Numbered from the stretch's first letter, positions 20,244 to 29,988 are shown. The stretch: DNA of 64,000 nt from Deinococcus planocerae (GCF_002869765.1 NZ_PNOR01000002.1:62001-126000), one strand, 5' to 3'. Translations and numbers: made by a program. Notes: generated by a model from the letters alone, not told the origin.

Positions 20244-21707
20244 GTGGTCTGGGAAGGCAGCGGGCCGCGCTCCTGGGACACCGTCCACACCCTACCCGCC
20301 GCGGCCATTCTCCTGTCCGCACTGCTGGGAACCGCGCTGGCGCTGACGGCCGTGCCGTACGGCTGGAGTACCCTCACTCCCTTGCCGCTCGCCGCGCTGC
20401 TGCTGTGGGCCTGTACCCCGACCGCTCCGCGTGCGGTCGCCGCCCGGCTGTTCTGGAGCTTGACCGCCTTTTTCAGCATCCACCTGCTGTTCTTACCGCT
20501 CAGTTTCGCGCAGCTCTTCGGGGTGGTGGGCGCCCTGCTCTTTCCCGCGCTGTTCGTGCTTGAAGGAACCTTCTACGCGCTGCTTGGGCTGTTGGTGGCC
20601 CGGCTCACGCCCGGTTTCCTGGGGCGGGTCTGGGGCCTGGCATTCGGGTGGGTGATCCTGGAGTGGCTGCGGCACCTGGGGCCGTTCGCCTTTCCCTGGG
20701 GCACGCTGGGGTACACCCTGCTCCCCACCCCGCTGATCCAGGTGGCCGACCTCGGCGGCGTCCTGCTCGCCAGCCTGCTGGTCACGTCCATGGCGGCGGC
20801 GCTCGCCAGCCTGGCCCGGCGGGAGGCCCGGCCACTGGCGCTGGTGCTGCCCGTCTGGGGCCTGGCGCTGGCCTACGGGTTAACGCGGCCCGAGCCCTCG
20901 CCGCCCACCCACCGGGCGCTGCTGGTGCAGGGCAACCTCAACCCGCTGGACAAGGTGGCGGGCACGGCTGATCCGCTGCCGGTCTATGCCCGTCTCAGCG
21001 GAGCCGCCGCTGGAACAGTCGCCGTCTGGCCGGAAACCGCCATCTCGGACCGCGACCTGGGCCGTCTGCCCGATCAGCCCCTGCTGATCGGCGTCGCCCG
21101 CCCGGCTCAGAACCGGGTCGAGGCGTGGGACGGCGGCCTGGTGGGCGCCTACGACAAACGGCGGCGGGTGCCGTTCGCCGAGCATTTCCCGCTGCGTGCC
21201 CCCCTGGCGCCGCTGTACGGGTGGGTCTTCCGGGCGCTGGGCGTGCCCGACCTGACCGGTTTGCTGCCGGGTCGCCTCGACCGGCCGCTGACCCTGGGCG
21301 GCGTAGTGTACGGGGCGTACGTGTGTTACGAGAGCGTCTTTCCCGAGATCGCCCGTGGCCTCGTGCGGAAAGGCGCGGGGGTGCTGGTGAATGTGTCCAA
21401 CGACGGCTGGTTCAACGCGGGGAACGGGGTGGCGCAGCACTTCGCGCTGGGGCGGGTGCGGGCCATCGAGACACGCCGGTACCTGCTGCGCGCGGGCAAC
21501 ATCGGCGTGACGGCAGTGATCGACCCCCGCGGCCGGGTGACGCAGGCGCTGCCGATCCGCCGCGAGGGGGCGCTCCAGGCCCGCTTCGCCGTGGAGGAAG
21601 GACAGACGTGGTACGTCCGGTTGGGGGACTGGCCGGTGGGGGTGTTGGCCCTAGGCCTCCTGGGGCTCGTGTTTGCCCGGCGGGGGGTGAAGCGGACGCC
21701 CGGCTGA
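20244..21707 (+). CDS. lnt: Apolipoprotein N-acyltransferase, copy 1
   Basis: A 487-residue membrane enzyme that adds the third acyl chain to lipoproteins. About seven N-terminal membrane helices lead into a nitrilase-fold domain with the Glu-Lys-Cys triad: WPETAI, YDKRRRVPFAE and YVCYESVFPEI. VSNDGWF and GRVRAIETRRYLLRAGN are further hallmarks. A C-terminal helix anchors the end. Start: GTG 20244. It is divergent from the metal ATPase and shares box 5. A second copy lies at 56699-58171, and a scrap of another 3' end at 22642-22745. Non-proteobacterial lipoprotein N-acylation by an Lnt is plausible in this lineage. Confidence 0.92.
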   Translation: MVWEGSGPRSWDTVHTLPAAAILLSALLGTALALTAVPYGWSTLTPLPLAALLLWACTPTAPRAVAARLFWSLTAFFSIHLLFLPLSFAQLFGVVGALLFPALFVLEGTFYALLGLLVARLTPGFLGRVWGLAFGWVILEWLRHLGPFAFPWGTLGYTLLPTPLIQVADLGGVLLASLLVTSMAAALASLARREARPLALVLPVWGLALAYGLTRPEPSPPTHRALLVQGNLNPLDKVAGTADPLPVYARLSGAAAGTVAVWPETAISDRDLGRLPDQPLLIGVARPAQNRVEAWDGGLVGAYDKRRRVPFAEHFPLRAPLAPLYGWVFRALGVPDLTGLLPGRLDRPLTLGGVVYGAYVCYESVFPEIARGLVRKGAGVLVNVSNDGWFNAGNGVAQHFALGRVRAIETRRYLLRAGNIGVTAVIDPRGRVTQALPIRREGALQARFAVEEGQTWYVRLGDWPVGVLALGLLGLVFARRGVKRTPG

Positions 21708-21916
21708 TTTCAATGGCTGAGTTTGCCCTCGATTACCCACTGGACACCGCATCACCCTCCCCCGACACCTTGCCACCACCAAATGTACCCGATGCACGCT
21801 TGAACAGAAGGGCTCCCCGAGCGCAGTGCGCTTCACTTTGTCACTGGTGCAGGGAGTTCAATTGGGACTGACATCGCCTCCCCTTCGGCGGTTGGTATGG
21901 AAACAGGTGAATTCCA

Positions 21917-22549
21917 ATGAGCGACAACAACAAAGACGACGAAGCACACCACCTCGACGCCAGCCAGGCGGCCGACCGCCGGATCCTGTGGCTGGTGCTG
22001 CTGATCAACCTCGGCCAATGCCTGGCCGGCGTTGCGGTCGGCCTCTGGGCATCGTCCACCGCAGTGATCGGGGCGGCCCTCGACAACCTGGCCGATGCGT
22101 CGGTGTACGGGGTCAGCCTCTACGCGGTCGGCCGCACGGCAGGCATCAAGGTGCGCGCCGCCCGCCTGTCCGGGTGGCTCTTGATCGGCCTGGCGATAAC
22201 GCTGTTCGTGGAGGTGCTGCGCCGGTTCTTCGGCGGCGAGGCGCCGGTGGGCCCGGCGATGATGGCGATGGCGGCCGTCAACGCGGCGTTGAACCTCGTC
22301 TGCCTGCGGCTGCTCAGGCGCCACCGAGGCGAGGACGTCAATTTCAAGGCGTCGGCCATCTTCACCAGCAACGACTCGCTGGTGAACCTGGCGATTGTGC
22401 TGTCCGGCGCGCTGGTGCTGTGGTTGGGCTCGAACCTGCCGGACCTGATCCTCGGCCTGGTGGTGTCGGCGATTGCGGCCAAGGGTGGCCGGGAGATCCT
22501 CGCCGAAGCGGCCGAGGCCGACGAAAAGGCCCACTCTGAGGCCGCTTGA
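21917..22549 (+). CDS. Short cation diffusion facilitator (CDF-type) transporter
   Basis: A 210-residue protein of about six membrane segments. Helix 2 has a CDF-like site (AALDNLADASVYG, the 'D..xD' pattern), and a second (NDSLVNLAIVLSGALV) lies in the later half. The cytosolic C-terminal domain of classical CDF proteins is missing, as in a known short subfamily. The N-terminus is charged (DNNKDDEAHHLD). The upstream region 21708-21916 is visibly richer in A+T than its surroundings. The gene is bracketed by the end of lnt and a copy of that end, so it looks inserted. Likely Zn2+/Cd2+/Co2+ export; direction and substrate are inferred. Confidence 0.8.
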   Translation: MSDNNKDDEAHHLDASQAADRRILWLVLLINLGQCLAGVAVGLWASSTAVIGAALDNLADASVYGVSLYAVGRTAGIKVRAARLSGWLLIGLAITLFVEVLRRFFGGEAPVGPAMMAMAAVNAALNLVCLRLLRRHRGEDVNFKASAIFTSNDSLVNLAIVLSGALVLWLGSNLPDLILGLVVSAIAAKGGREILAEAAEADEKAHSEAA

Positions 22550-22641
22550 CTCCGTTCACGCTTCGAGGTAGGCCATCCCGGCAAGGGGAGTGGTAACACG
22601 CCATCACCCCTGACGGGGGATCGTGGGTGGGGCACCTTGGG

Positions 22642-22745
22642 GGTGCTTGAACAGGCAGACCTGGGACGTCCGGCTGGGCGACTGGCGGGTGGGGGCGCGG
22701 CCCTGGGCCTGCTTGGGGGCGTGTGGGTCCGCCGAAGTCCGCGCA
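22642..22745 (+). pseudogene. Fragment of an lnt 3' end
   Basis: About 100 bases matching the last codons of lnt (21596-21700). One frame reads QTWDVRLGDWRVG (lnt: QTWYVRLGDWPVG), then the next frame reads ALGLLGGVWVRR (lnt: ALGLLGLVFARR). It lies just after the CDF gene, in the same orientation. It is evidence of a partial duplication or an insertion event. Confidence 0.6.
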
Positions 22746-22882
22746 GCAGAGGCGTCTCCCGGAAGTGACGGTGTGCGGGCAGGCTGCCCCCGCGTGGTGG
22801 AGGAAGTGACCTCACCCAGGGGAGACGGCCGCCCAGCCGGACGTGCTCGCCCGTTCGGGGCCAGCGGGATGCTCCCTGACGT

Positions 22883-23071
22883 TCAATTGATGAGCCGGCC
22901 CTCGATCAGCCACCACCCCTGGGTCGCGCCCGGGCCGAGACTGCGCAGGACCCGGGAGTCGTTCCCCGCCGGGTCATCCACGGTGTCCCCGGCCTGGGGT
23001 GAGGGACCCGAGTCGTCCAGCACCACTTCCACCGTGGTCACCGGCTGGAGGTCTTCCGCGCCTTCTGTCAT
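22883..23071 (-). CDS. Small hypothetical acidic protein
   Basis: A 62-residue frame from ATG 23071, acidic in the first part (TEGAEDLQPVTTVEVVLDDSG) and ending in GWWLIEGRLIN. No family recognised. It lies 63 bases downstream of the leftward membrane-protein gene and has a composition more protein-like than the neighbouring frames. Support is modest. Confidence 0.4.
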   Translation of the reverse strand: MTEGAEDLQPVTTVEVVLDDSGPSPQAGDTVDDPAGNDSRVLRSLGPGATQGWWLIEGRLIN

Positions 23072-23134
23072 GGCATCCACCTGACTGGAGACTGCGGCGG
23101 GGACCACCAGGGAACAGCGCTGAGGTGGGAGCGG

Positions 23135-23872
23135 TCACGCGGGTGGGTGGGTGGGGCCGACGGCCGCCCGGGAAGTTCCCACCCCACGCAGCAGCGCCGT
23201 GCCCAGCCCCAGGTACGCGAGGCTCAGCACGGGGGCCAGGAACGGTTCGAGGTCGGCCAGACCGAGTGGCTTGGTGGCGATCACCACGCCCGCGAGCACC
23301 GCCGTCACCAGAAACCAGGTCCCCAGGGCGGCGCTCCGGCGCAGGCGCAGCAACAGGCCCCCACTCAGCGCCAACCACACGCCCAGGAGCAGGTCCGACC
23401 CCAGCCGCAGGTGGAGGGCCAGGTCCCCGACCATCCGCCCCACCACCTCCACCGCGTCCCGCGTCCCCCCGGAGGCCTGCACGTAGCCCTGCGCCAGGAC
23501 GGGCGACGCGGCGGCGAGCACGAGCGGGGCGGCCAGCCCGAAGACCACGCCCCCCAGCCCGGCCACGGCCGCGACACGGGACACACCTCTGGCCCCAGGT
23601 CGCAGCCGGTCGTGCAGCGCCAGCGGTGCAGGAAGCAGGGCCAGGCTGGAGAGCAGGGTCAGCCACCACAGGCCGGTGTAGGCGCGGGCGTGCTCCGCCA
23701 CCCAGGGCAGCAGCCGCCCCTGATCGTCGAACATCTCGACGTCCAGCCCGGCCTGGGCCAGGGCGCCATACACATAGACGAGGGACAGCAGGAACAGTGC
23801 TCCGGCCAGCAGGGCACCGCAGCCGCCCAGTCGGGTGAGCGCTTGATCTTGATGATCTTGAAGCGTGGACAA
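23135..23872 (-). CDS. Polytopic membrane protein (DUF4386-like)
   Basis: A 245-residue protein with six predicted membrane helices. The first is CGALLAGALFLLSLVYVYG, preceded by a hydrophilic N-terminus. Between helices 4 and 5 lies GRMVGDLALHLRLGSDLLLG. It resembles DUF4386-type proteins of unknown function. Start: TTG 23872, chosen because AGGAG lies 7 bases upstream and because the longer upstream frame has no membrane-protein character. Confidence 0.65.
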   Translation of the reverse strand: MSTLQDHQDQALTRLGGCGALLAGALFLLSLVYVYGALAQAGLDVEMFDDQGRLLPWVAEHARAYTGLWWLTLLSSLALLPAPLALHDRLRPGARGVSRVAAVAGLGGVVFGLAAPLVLAAASPVLAQGYVQASGGTRDAVEVVGRMVGDLALHLRLGSDLLLGVWLALSGGLLLRLRRSAALGTWFLVTAVLAGVVIATKPLGLADLEPFLAPVLSLAYLGLGTALLRGVGTSRAAVGPTHPPA

Positions 23873-24184
23873 GGGAGAACTCCTGTTGAGGGGTCGAGGC
23901 AGGGCGTCGGTGGACGGCCGGATGGGGACGGCATCCCACCGGCCAGCCGGAACAGCGATGTCCCACGGCCGACCTGGACGGCGGTGGAGTCCACACGCCT
24001 CTCCCGGCCCACGGCATGAAGGCGTGCGGGGGCAGGCCCGGGGGACGGCGGAACCCATCCGGCCCCACGCTAGCTGTCCACCTCTACAGGGATCAAGAGA
24101 AAGGCCGTCCCTTTGGACGTGAGGTGTGACGCGGGAGCCGCACAGGGCATCATGCTCAGGAGTGACGAACGGCGCTGCGCCTGC

Positions 24185-24749
24185 CTGCCGTGACGGGCCG
24201 GACCTGGACGGTGCACCGGGGGACACGCTGTCCCTGATCGCGCAGCGGGGCGGTACGACCCTGGGGGCCCTGCTGTGCGCCAACCGGGGCCTGAACCCCC
24301 GCCTGCCGTCCAGGTGGGGCAGCGCCTCACGCTGCCCGCGCCCCCCTCGGTCCGCGCCGCCACCAGCGCGGTCGTCCGCCCGGCTTCCCTCAGGGTGAAC
24401 GCCGCGCTGCCCGTCCGGGGGCGGGTCACCACGCCCTACCAGGCCGCCCCCCCGGGCCTTGACCTCGCCGCCCCCGCCGGGACGCCCATTCGCGCCGCGC
24501 TGCCCGGCACGGTCGTGGAGTCGCGCTTCGACGGCCGGAGCGGGTGGGGCTGGACGGTCGTGCTCGACCACGGGGGCGGCGTCAGAACCCGGTACAGCCA
24601 CAACAGCGTCAACCTCGTCCGGGTGGGCGCGCGTGGGGGCGGGGGAGGTGATCGCGCGGGTCGGCAGCACCGGCCGGAGCACCGGGGCCCACGTCGATTA
24701 CCGCCTGTACCGACAGGGTCAGGCGGTCAACCCCTCCGCCATGCAGTGA
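24185..24749 (+). pseudogene. Decayed LysM/M23 metallopeptidase gene (copy A)
   Basis: Remnant of a gene like the intact one at 36194-36961. It lacks the signal peptide and first LysM domain. The second LysM domain appears in one frame (GDTLSLIAQRGGTTLGALL), the linker and peptidase domain in another ([39 protein letters not shown]), and after a G-run near 24635 the last segment ([20 protein letters not shown]) in a third. At least two frameshifts are present. Confidence 0.8.
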
Positions 24750-24848
24750 GGCCGGGCGGCGGCCTGGCCCCCGTCAGCGGGGTGCCCCGGGGGCCGCGCC
24801 GCAGGCCCGGGGAGCGCCGTCAGCCACCGCTGCCGCCCGCCGCGGCCC

Positions 24849-25340
24849 TCAGAGCAGCCCTTGCAGGGACCGCAGCAGGTCGTCCTCGTCCAGGCGGCCC
24901 CGGCGCACGTCCCGGATGACCCCGTCCCGGCCGATAAAGACGGTCGTGGGGATAGGCAGGGCGTGGTACCGGCGCGCGATGGCCTGTCCCGGGTCGAGCC
25001 CTGCGAGCGTGCTGAACGTGAACCCCGCGTCATACCGCCGCAACTCGTCCAGCGTGGCCCGCCCGTGCAGGCTGACGACCACCAGGCCGTGGGTGGCGTA
25101 CTCCAGTTGGTAGTGGCGCAGCAGGCGGTCGTTGTCCCGGCAGACGGCGCACCCCACGTCCCCGAACTGCACGATCACCACCTCGCCCCGCAACTCGGCC
25201 AGGCTCACCCGCTCCCCGCCCAGGTCCGTGAAGGTGAAGTTCGGGGCGGAGCGCCTCACGGCCCCCGTCCCACCCCCCGCCTGGGCGGACGGGGGCGCGG
25301 TGAGGCTGACCAGGGCCAGCAGAACGAGCGCACGCTTCAT
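24849..25340 (-). CDS. Secreted redoxin-domain (TlpA/peroxiredoxin-like) protein
   Basis: A 163-residue protein with a cleavable signal peptide (ALVLLALVSLTAPPSAQA). A thioredoxin fold follows with GDVGCAVCRDND (CxxC) after the LAELRGEVVIVQF strand and the cis-proline loop LPIPTTVFIGRDG. Likely an extracytoplasmic thiol-disulfide protein; the partner is unknown. ATG 25340 with GGAGG 5 bases upstream. The next gene upstream is the C39-like peptidase, in the same direction. A fragment of its signal-peptide end survives at 44612-44704. Confidence 0.82.
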   Translation of the reverse strand: MKRALVLLALVSLTAPPSAQAGGGTGAVRRSAPNFTFTDLGGERVSLAELRGEVVIVQFGDVGCAVCRDNDRLLRHYQLEYATHGLVVVSLHGRATLDELRRYDAGFTFSTLAGLDPGQAIARRYHALPIPTTVFIGRDGVIRDVRRGRLDEDDLLRSLQGLL

Positions 25341-25414
25341 GGGGTCCTCCTGGGGGTTCCCCCAGCATAGCCCGTCTCCCAGCGCGGGCAGGGCGTCCCC
25401 ACAGGCCGGGTCCT

Positions 25415-26461
25415 TCAGGGCCGGGGGGCCATCACGTACGCCATCCCGCCGGCGTGGCCCAACCACAGCCGCTCGAAGACCGCCCGGGGGTAGGTCCGCT
25501 TCACCGTCGCGTCGCTGGGCGCCGCCGGGTCGTTCACCACCGGGTTGCCCCGCGCGTCAAACCCCGTGAGGACCATCAGGTGCCCGTCGGACCAGGAGAG
25601 CGGTGCGCCGGGCAGCTCGCCCGCCCGGAAGCGCACGCTGACCGCCAGGGGCAGGCCCTGGCTCAGGTAGGCCTCCGCGTCCCGCAGGCTGCCCAGCCGG
25701 GTGACGAACGCCTGAAGGCCATGCGTCGCCGCGTACGCCGTGTTGAACGGCCAGTTCCCGAAGCCGTCGTAGGTCGCGTCGAACGTGGCCCTCGCGGCGT
25801 CGGGCACCCGCACCGGGCGGTCCCAGAACCCCAGCAGCATGCTCACGCTCGTCGGGCTGCACCATACCGGCCCCCCGCCCGGATAGACCATCTGGGAGAG
25901 CCCCGGCACCCCCAGCACCCGGTTCCAGGCCGCCGCCTGACCCGGCTGGCCCTGATCCCGGAAGCGCAGCGCCGTGTCGGAGGTGGTGAAGGACAGCAGC
26001 CCCACCCGCGTGCCCGCCCCGGGCGTCACCCGGTACTGGAAGGCGGTGGCGCGAAACGGCAGCGTCAGGGTGTCGGTGTTCACCGTGCCGTCCGGGGTGC
26101 GGGTGACCGGGGCGCTGGCCCGCGGGCCGGACGCCCGCCACTGGCCGAAACTGAAGTAGCGGGTCCAGCGTCCGTCCGGGCGACGCACCCGCACCTCGAC
26201 CGTGAGGGGGCTAGTCGCGCTCCCGGTCGCGTTCCAGCTCGGGATCAGCTCGTTGAAGGGCGCCACGGTCACGGCCGCGCTCTCCAGGCGGCCCGCCTGA
26301 AGCGGCGGGAGGGCCTGCCAGGTCGCGGGAACGCCCGCCCGCGCCTGCGCGGCGCGGATGGCGGGCGAGGGTGTGCCGAAGCTGGTCTGCTGGGCGTAGG
26401 GGGCGGCGGCGGCCAGGCCGGAGAACAGCAGCCCGGGGAGAAGAGTCCAGGAGCACTTCAC
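25415..26461 (-). CDS. Secreted C39-like (papain-fold) peptidase
   Basis: A 348-residue protein with a signal peptide (LLPGLLFSGLAAA). Residues about 60-180 form a beta-rich domain (LTVEVRVRRPDGRWTRYFSFG). The C-terminal half is a C39-family peptidase domain with the catalytic cysteine in GPVWCSPTSVSMLL, histidine in WSDGHLMVLTGFD and aspartate in PVVNDPAAPSD. It probably cleaves envelope or peptide substrates outside the cell. ATG 26461. A partly deleted copy is at 44780-45300. Confidence 0.87.
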   Translation of the reverse strand: MKCSWTLLPGLLFSGLAAAAPYAQQTSFGTPSPAIRAAQARAGVPATWQALPPLQAGRLESAAVTVAPFNELIPSWNATGSATSPLTVEVRVRRPDGRWTRYFSFGQWRASGPRASAPVTRTPDGTVNTDTLTLPFRATAFQYRVTPGAGTRVGLLSFTTSDTALRFRDQGQPGQAAAWNRVLGVPGLSQMVYPGGGPVWCSPTSVSMLLGFWDRPVRVPDAARATFDATYDGFGNWPFNTAYAATHGLQAFVTRLGSLRDAEAYLSQGLPLAVSVRFRAGELPGAPLSWSDGHLMVLTGFDARGNPVVNDPAAPSDATVKRTYPRAVFERLWLGHAGGMAYVMAPRP

Positions 26462-26538
26462 CCCGAGAGGCTAGCGGGCAGGACGGGCGGCTGGGTGAAC
26501 GCCGAGCGGACGTGTGGTGCAATGCGTAGAGTGGGCCC

Positions 26539-27141
26539 ATGCGCAGAAGGCTGCTGGTCCTGTTCACGGTCGCCCTGCACCTGACCGTCTTCCCCACGGC
26601 ACAGGCCATCACGTACCGCTTCGCGGAGCTGGACTGGGGAATGCCCCGGGGAGAGGCCCACCAGCGCCTCACGCGTTCGGGGTGGCGTCTCGTGGGGCAG
26701 GGCGGCTACGGGGATGGCGTCTACCAGGGCACCAGCGAGGGGCACCCGGCGCGGGTCACCCTCAAGTACGACCTGCTGGGCCGCTTGGTGGCGGTGGACG
26801 CGCGGGTCAGGCCCGCCGAGGACCGCCTCCTGGGGACCTACCAGGCCGTCAAGGCGTCGCTCACGCGGCGGTACGGGCCGCCCGTCTACAGCCAGGTCTC
26901 CTTCCGCGAGCCGTACCGGGAAGGCGACGGCCGGGAACTGGACGCTTTGAAGCGCGACCACGCCCGGTACGACACGGTGTGGTTCGACGAGAACGAGCTG
27001 AACACGGCGGCGAGGAGCGGCGTGCAACTGGAGGTGGTGAGCACGCCCTTCTCGCGGCTGGAGATCCGGCAGTTCTACCTCAGCGACGACTGGACGGAGG
27101 AGTACCGGCGGAGGGCGGGCCCCTCGGAGGAGACCTTCTGA
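26539..27141 (+). CDS. Secreted hypothetical protein
   Basis: A 200-residue protein with a signal peptide (LLVLFTVALHLTVFPTAQA). The mature part begins FAELDWGMPRGEAHQRL, a pattern common in secreted proteins where a short 'fG.s.eev' motif starts a small alpha/beta domain. Tyr- and Arg-rich afterwards. No catalytic motif seen and no family named. Divergent from the C39 gene; the two starts are 77 bases apart. Confidence 0.7.
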   Translation: MRRRLLVLFTVALHLTVFPTAQAITYRFAELDWGMPRGEAHQRLTRSGWRLVGQGGYGDGVYQGTSEGHPARVTLKYDLLGRLVAVDARVRPAEDRLLGTYQAVKASLTRRYGPPVYSQVSFREPYREGDGRELDALKRDHARYDTVWFDENELNTAARSGVQLEVVSTPFSRLEIRQFYLSDDWTEEYRRRAGPSEETF

Positions 27142-27282
27142 AGGGGCGCCTCCCCGGACGGGTTCACGAGGTCTATCTGTGACCGGCCCTGCACCCTGCT
27201 GACCAAGGGAGACAGGGCTCCCCCGGGTGGACGCCGGACCTGCCCGCCGCTGACCTGAAGGGCTGGACGCCGCCAGGGAGGG

Positions 27283-28386
27283 TCATTCAGCCCCCTCACG
27301 TCCGCCGACGCCCGTTCCCCCGGAGGGCCCGCTCCCGGTGTTCACCGCAGGGCCGGCGCCGTTCTTCCCGCCGAGCAGACGACCAGCCAACAGCGCTGCT
27401 CCCCGGTTGTCGATGTGGGCGCAGTCGTACCAGTCCTGCGCGTTGCTGCCGAAGCGCTCGGGGGAGGCGTAGTCGCGCACGGTCACGCCGGTGCGGCGGC
27501 CGAGGTCCTGTAGGGCGGCGCGGGTTTCTGCGAGCAGCCTCGTGTAGCGGGTCTGGCTGGCAAGCAGTTGGGTGGTGGCCGGGTGCAGCGGGGAAATCCA
27601 GATCTCCACCTGACCGCCGTCCTGTTGCACCTCGCGCACCAGAGCTTCCAAGTACCCCCAGCGTTGGGGCGACAGGGACCGCATCCCCCCGTAGATGCTG
27701 AGGTAACCGGGCAGGCAGGCGCTCACCTCCCGCGTCAGGTCGAACGTCCCGGCGGCCCGCTGCTGCTCGCGCCCGGGGTAGTGCAGGTAGCCGTTGGCCG
27801 TGAACTGCATGAAGGGCACCCGCGCCTCCGAGCGCGCCCGCGCCGCCACCACCCTGGCCGTATCCCTCAGGTAGTCGACGGTGAACATGTCCTTCACCCG
27901 GCTGACGTCGGCCGACACCCCCAGGAGCGCCGCGTTCCCCTGCCCCTGGGCGAGCATCCGGCGCAGCTCGGCGTTGTGGCGGAAGTTGGTGAAGTAGACG
28001 TTGTCGTTGTGCAGCGCCTCGACGTCGAGCCCCAGCATGACCCGCCGGATGGGCGCGCCCCGCGCCTTGGCCCAGCGGTAGATTGCCAGGTAATCCTCGG
28101 CCTTGGCCGCGTCCACCGTGAAGTTGAAAAAGCGCAGGCCGGTCTTCTCGCTGAAGACCTCCGGGTCGAGCTTCATGGTGCGGCTGGAGCCCAGGATCAG
28201 GCCCTGCACCGGGGCCTGGGCCTGAAAGGCTCGGAAGAGGGTCATCTTCTGGCGGCGGGCGTCCAGGGTGACGGTCGGAAAGCGGCCGACCCCGAACTGC
28301 CCCCGTGGGTCCACGTACCACAGCACCGCGCCCAGCACAGCCGCGAAGACGAGAATCCAGCCCAGCACCACCCTCAGAAAACGCAT
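27283..28386 (-). CDS. Membrane-anchored SGNH-hydrolase-like protein
   Basis: A 367-residue protein with one N-terminal membrane helix (VVLGWILVFAAVLGAVLWYV) and an extracytoplasmic domain. LILGSSRTMKLDP resembles the catalytic serine block of SGNH/AlgX/DltD-like proteins (GxSR), and WYDCAHIDNRGAALLA near the end supplies the D..H pair. Such proteins commonly act with an MBOAT acyltransferase in O-acylation of polymers, but no MBOAT gene is in this window. The C-terminal tail is Gly-rich. ATG 28386. Confidence 0.72.
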   Translation of the reverse strand: MRFLRVVLGWILVFAAVLGAVLWYVDPRGQFGVGRFPTVTLDARRQKMTLFRAFQAQAPVQGLILGSSRTMKLDPEVFSEKTGLRFFNFTVDAAKAEDYLAIYRWAKARGAPIRRVMLGLDVEALHNDNVYFTNFRHNAELRRMLAQGQGNAALLGVSADVSRVKDMFTVDYLRDTARVVAARARSEARVPFMQFTANGYLHYPGREQQRAAGTFDLTREVSACLPGYLSIYGGMRSLSPQRWGYLEALVREVQQDGGQVEIWISPLHPATTQLLASQTRYTRLLAETRAALQDLGRRTGVTVRDYASPERFGSNAQDWYDCAHIDNRGAALLAGRLLGGKNGAGPAVNTGSGPSGGTGVGGREGAE

Positions 28387-28785
28387 TCCTGCCCTGCCTC
28401 CAGGCCAGAACGCGCGAGCACCGGCGCCCCGGGTGTCCCAGCCGGGGACATCCTTCGCCCCCCCGAGGCCTTGCCATCAGGCGTACCGTGCCGTCCCCGT
28501 CCGTCTTGATCCCACGCCATCTCCACCTCTCTGAAGGCCCTCTTCCTTAAAACGGGAAACCGTTCCTGAAACAAATCCGTGTGGGTCCAGAAACTGCGGT
28601 CCCACAGACCCATGAGCCTGACGCGCTGCGGGATGACCCCAGACTGGAAGTTGATCCCCGACTCCTTGGCATGCGGATGAGGGTGGGCTCCGGTGCAGGT
28701 TCGGCCGTATCCAGGTCCACCCTTTCCCCATCTGAGCGCCAGAGGACGCCAACTCGGGACAGCATCCCGCCAATTCCATGATATA

Positions 28786-28799
28786 TGAACATCTATGCA
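28786..28799. promoter_or_regulatory. Metal box 6 (orphan) in the 28387-29256 intergenic stretch
   Basis: TGAACA-TC-TATGCA in the AT-rich run ATGATATATGAAC. It is about 400 bases upstream of the leftward SGNH-like gene and about 460 bases upstream of the rightward LOG gene, with no recognisable gene between. The rest of the 870-base gap contains only short frames of unconvincing composition. Confidence 0.45.
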
Positions 28800-29256
28800 G
28801 CAGTCACACAGCAGGAGAGACGCCGAGGCGTGCCCCAGGGCGCTTCAACATCAGTAAAGCGCAACGTCAACGAACAGGGGCGCGCATACATCAGCGTTCA
28901 CGCCTGCTGTTCCCAGGCGGCAGGTGGAAGTCCGCAGGCTCGACCCCACCCCACAGGGACTGGTCAGCCCGCGTTGGGGCTATCGCAGCGTCGATGAGTC
29001 TGGAGGTGCCCGGGTTTCCCGCGCCCGTTGTCCGGCAAGGAGACCCTCCCATCCTCCTGGACGCGCTCTTCCGGTACCTTGGCGTGTGTAGCCAGCCGAG
29101 CATGACCGCTTCACGCTGTTCGCGTTTGTACCTCAGCGAAGCTCACCCCACCGGCTGAGGACGTCGAGTCCGATCCATGAGAAAGCCCGATTTGGCGCCG
29201 AACGGCCCGTTCCGGTCGGCGACTTCGTGCCCCGTCCCCCTCCAAGGAGCAGCCGC

Positions 29257-29988
29257 ATGACCCTGGATGAGCCGCAGCACCACTACGAACTCGACCGCAT
29301 GGCCGAGGACGCCTGGCGGATGTTCCGCATTCTCGGTGAGTACACCATCGGCTTCGACCGCATGGCGCATGTGCGCCCACCCCTGGTCACCGTGTTCGGC
29401 AGCGCCCGCACCGAGATTAAGGACCGCTACTACGGCCAGGCCGAGCAACTCGGGCGCGAACTGGTCCAGGCGGGCTTCGGGGTGATGACCGGGGGCGGTC
29501 CCGGCATCATGCAGGCGGCCAACAAGGGTGCCTTCGAGGTGGGAGGAGTCAGCGTGGGCCTGAACATCATCCTGCCCTTCGAGCAGAAACCCAACCCGTA
29601 CCAGACCCTGACCCTGAACTTCGAGTATTTCCACGCCCGCAAGGTGATGCTCGCCAAGTACGCCGCGGCCTTCGTGGTCTTCCCGGGGGGCTTCGGCACC
29701 CTCGACGAACTCGGGGAGATCCTGACCCTGGTGCAGACGCGCAAGATGCACGCCCTGCCGATCTACCTCGTCGGCGAGCGGCACTGGCGCGGCCTGGTGG
29801 ACTGGTTCAGAGGTACCCTGGTGGAGAGCGGCGCGATTGCCCCGGACGACCTGCACCTGTTCAAGGTGGTGGATGACGTGACGACGGTTCCTGAGGACGT
29901 GCGCCGCTACCACGACCCGGCGACGCCGGACGGCTTCAAGCGGCCCACGGCGGAAGACCGCCAGCGTGCCCGGGGGGAGGCGACGTGA
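29257..29988 (+). CDS. LOG family protein (Rossmann-fold nucleotide hydrolase-like)
   Basis: A 243-residue cytosolic protein of the LOG/YgdH-like group, often mis-named lysine decarboxylase. It has the family motif PGGFGTLDE (PGGxGTxxE), the upstream GVMTGGGPGIMQAANKGA and VFGSAR. Characterised members are cytokinin-riboside-5'-monophosphate phosphoribohydrolases or nucleotide 5'-monophosphate nucleosidases. ATG 29257 with AAGGAG at a good distance. Its stop overlaps the rpe start (GTGA), so the two are cotranscribed. Confidence 0.9.
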   Translation: MTLDEPQHHYELDRMAEDAWRMFRILGEYTIGFDRMAHVRPPLVTVFGSARTEIKDRYYGQAEQLGRELVQAGFGVMTGGGPGIMQAANKGAFEVGGVSVGLNIILPFEQKPNPYQTLTLNFEYFHARKVMLAKYAAAFVVFPGGFGTLDELGEILTLVQTRKMHALPIYLVGERHWRGLVDWFRGTLVESGAIAPDDLHLFKVVDDVTTVPEDVRRYHDPATPDGFKRPTAEDRQRARGEAT

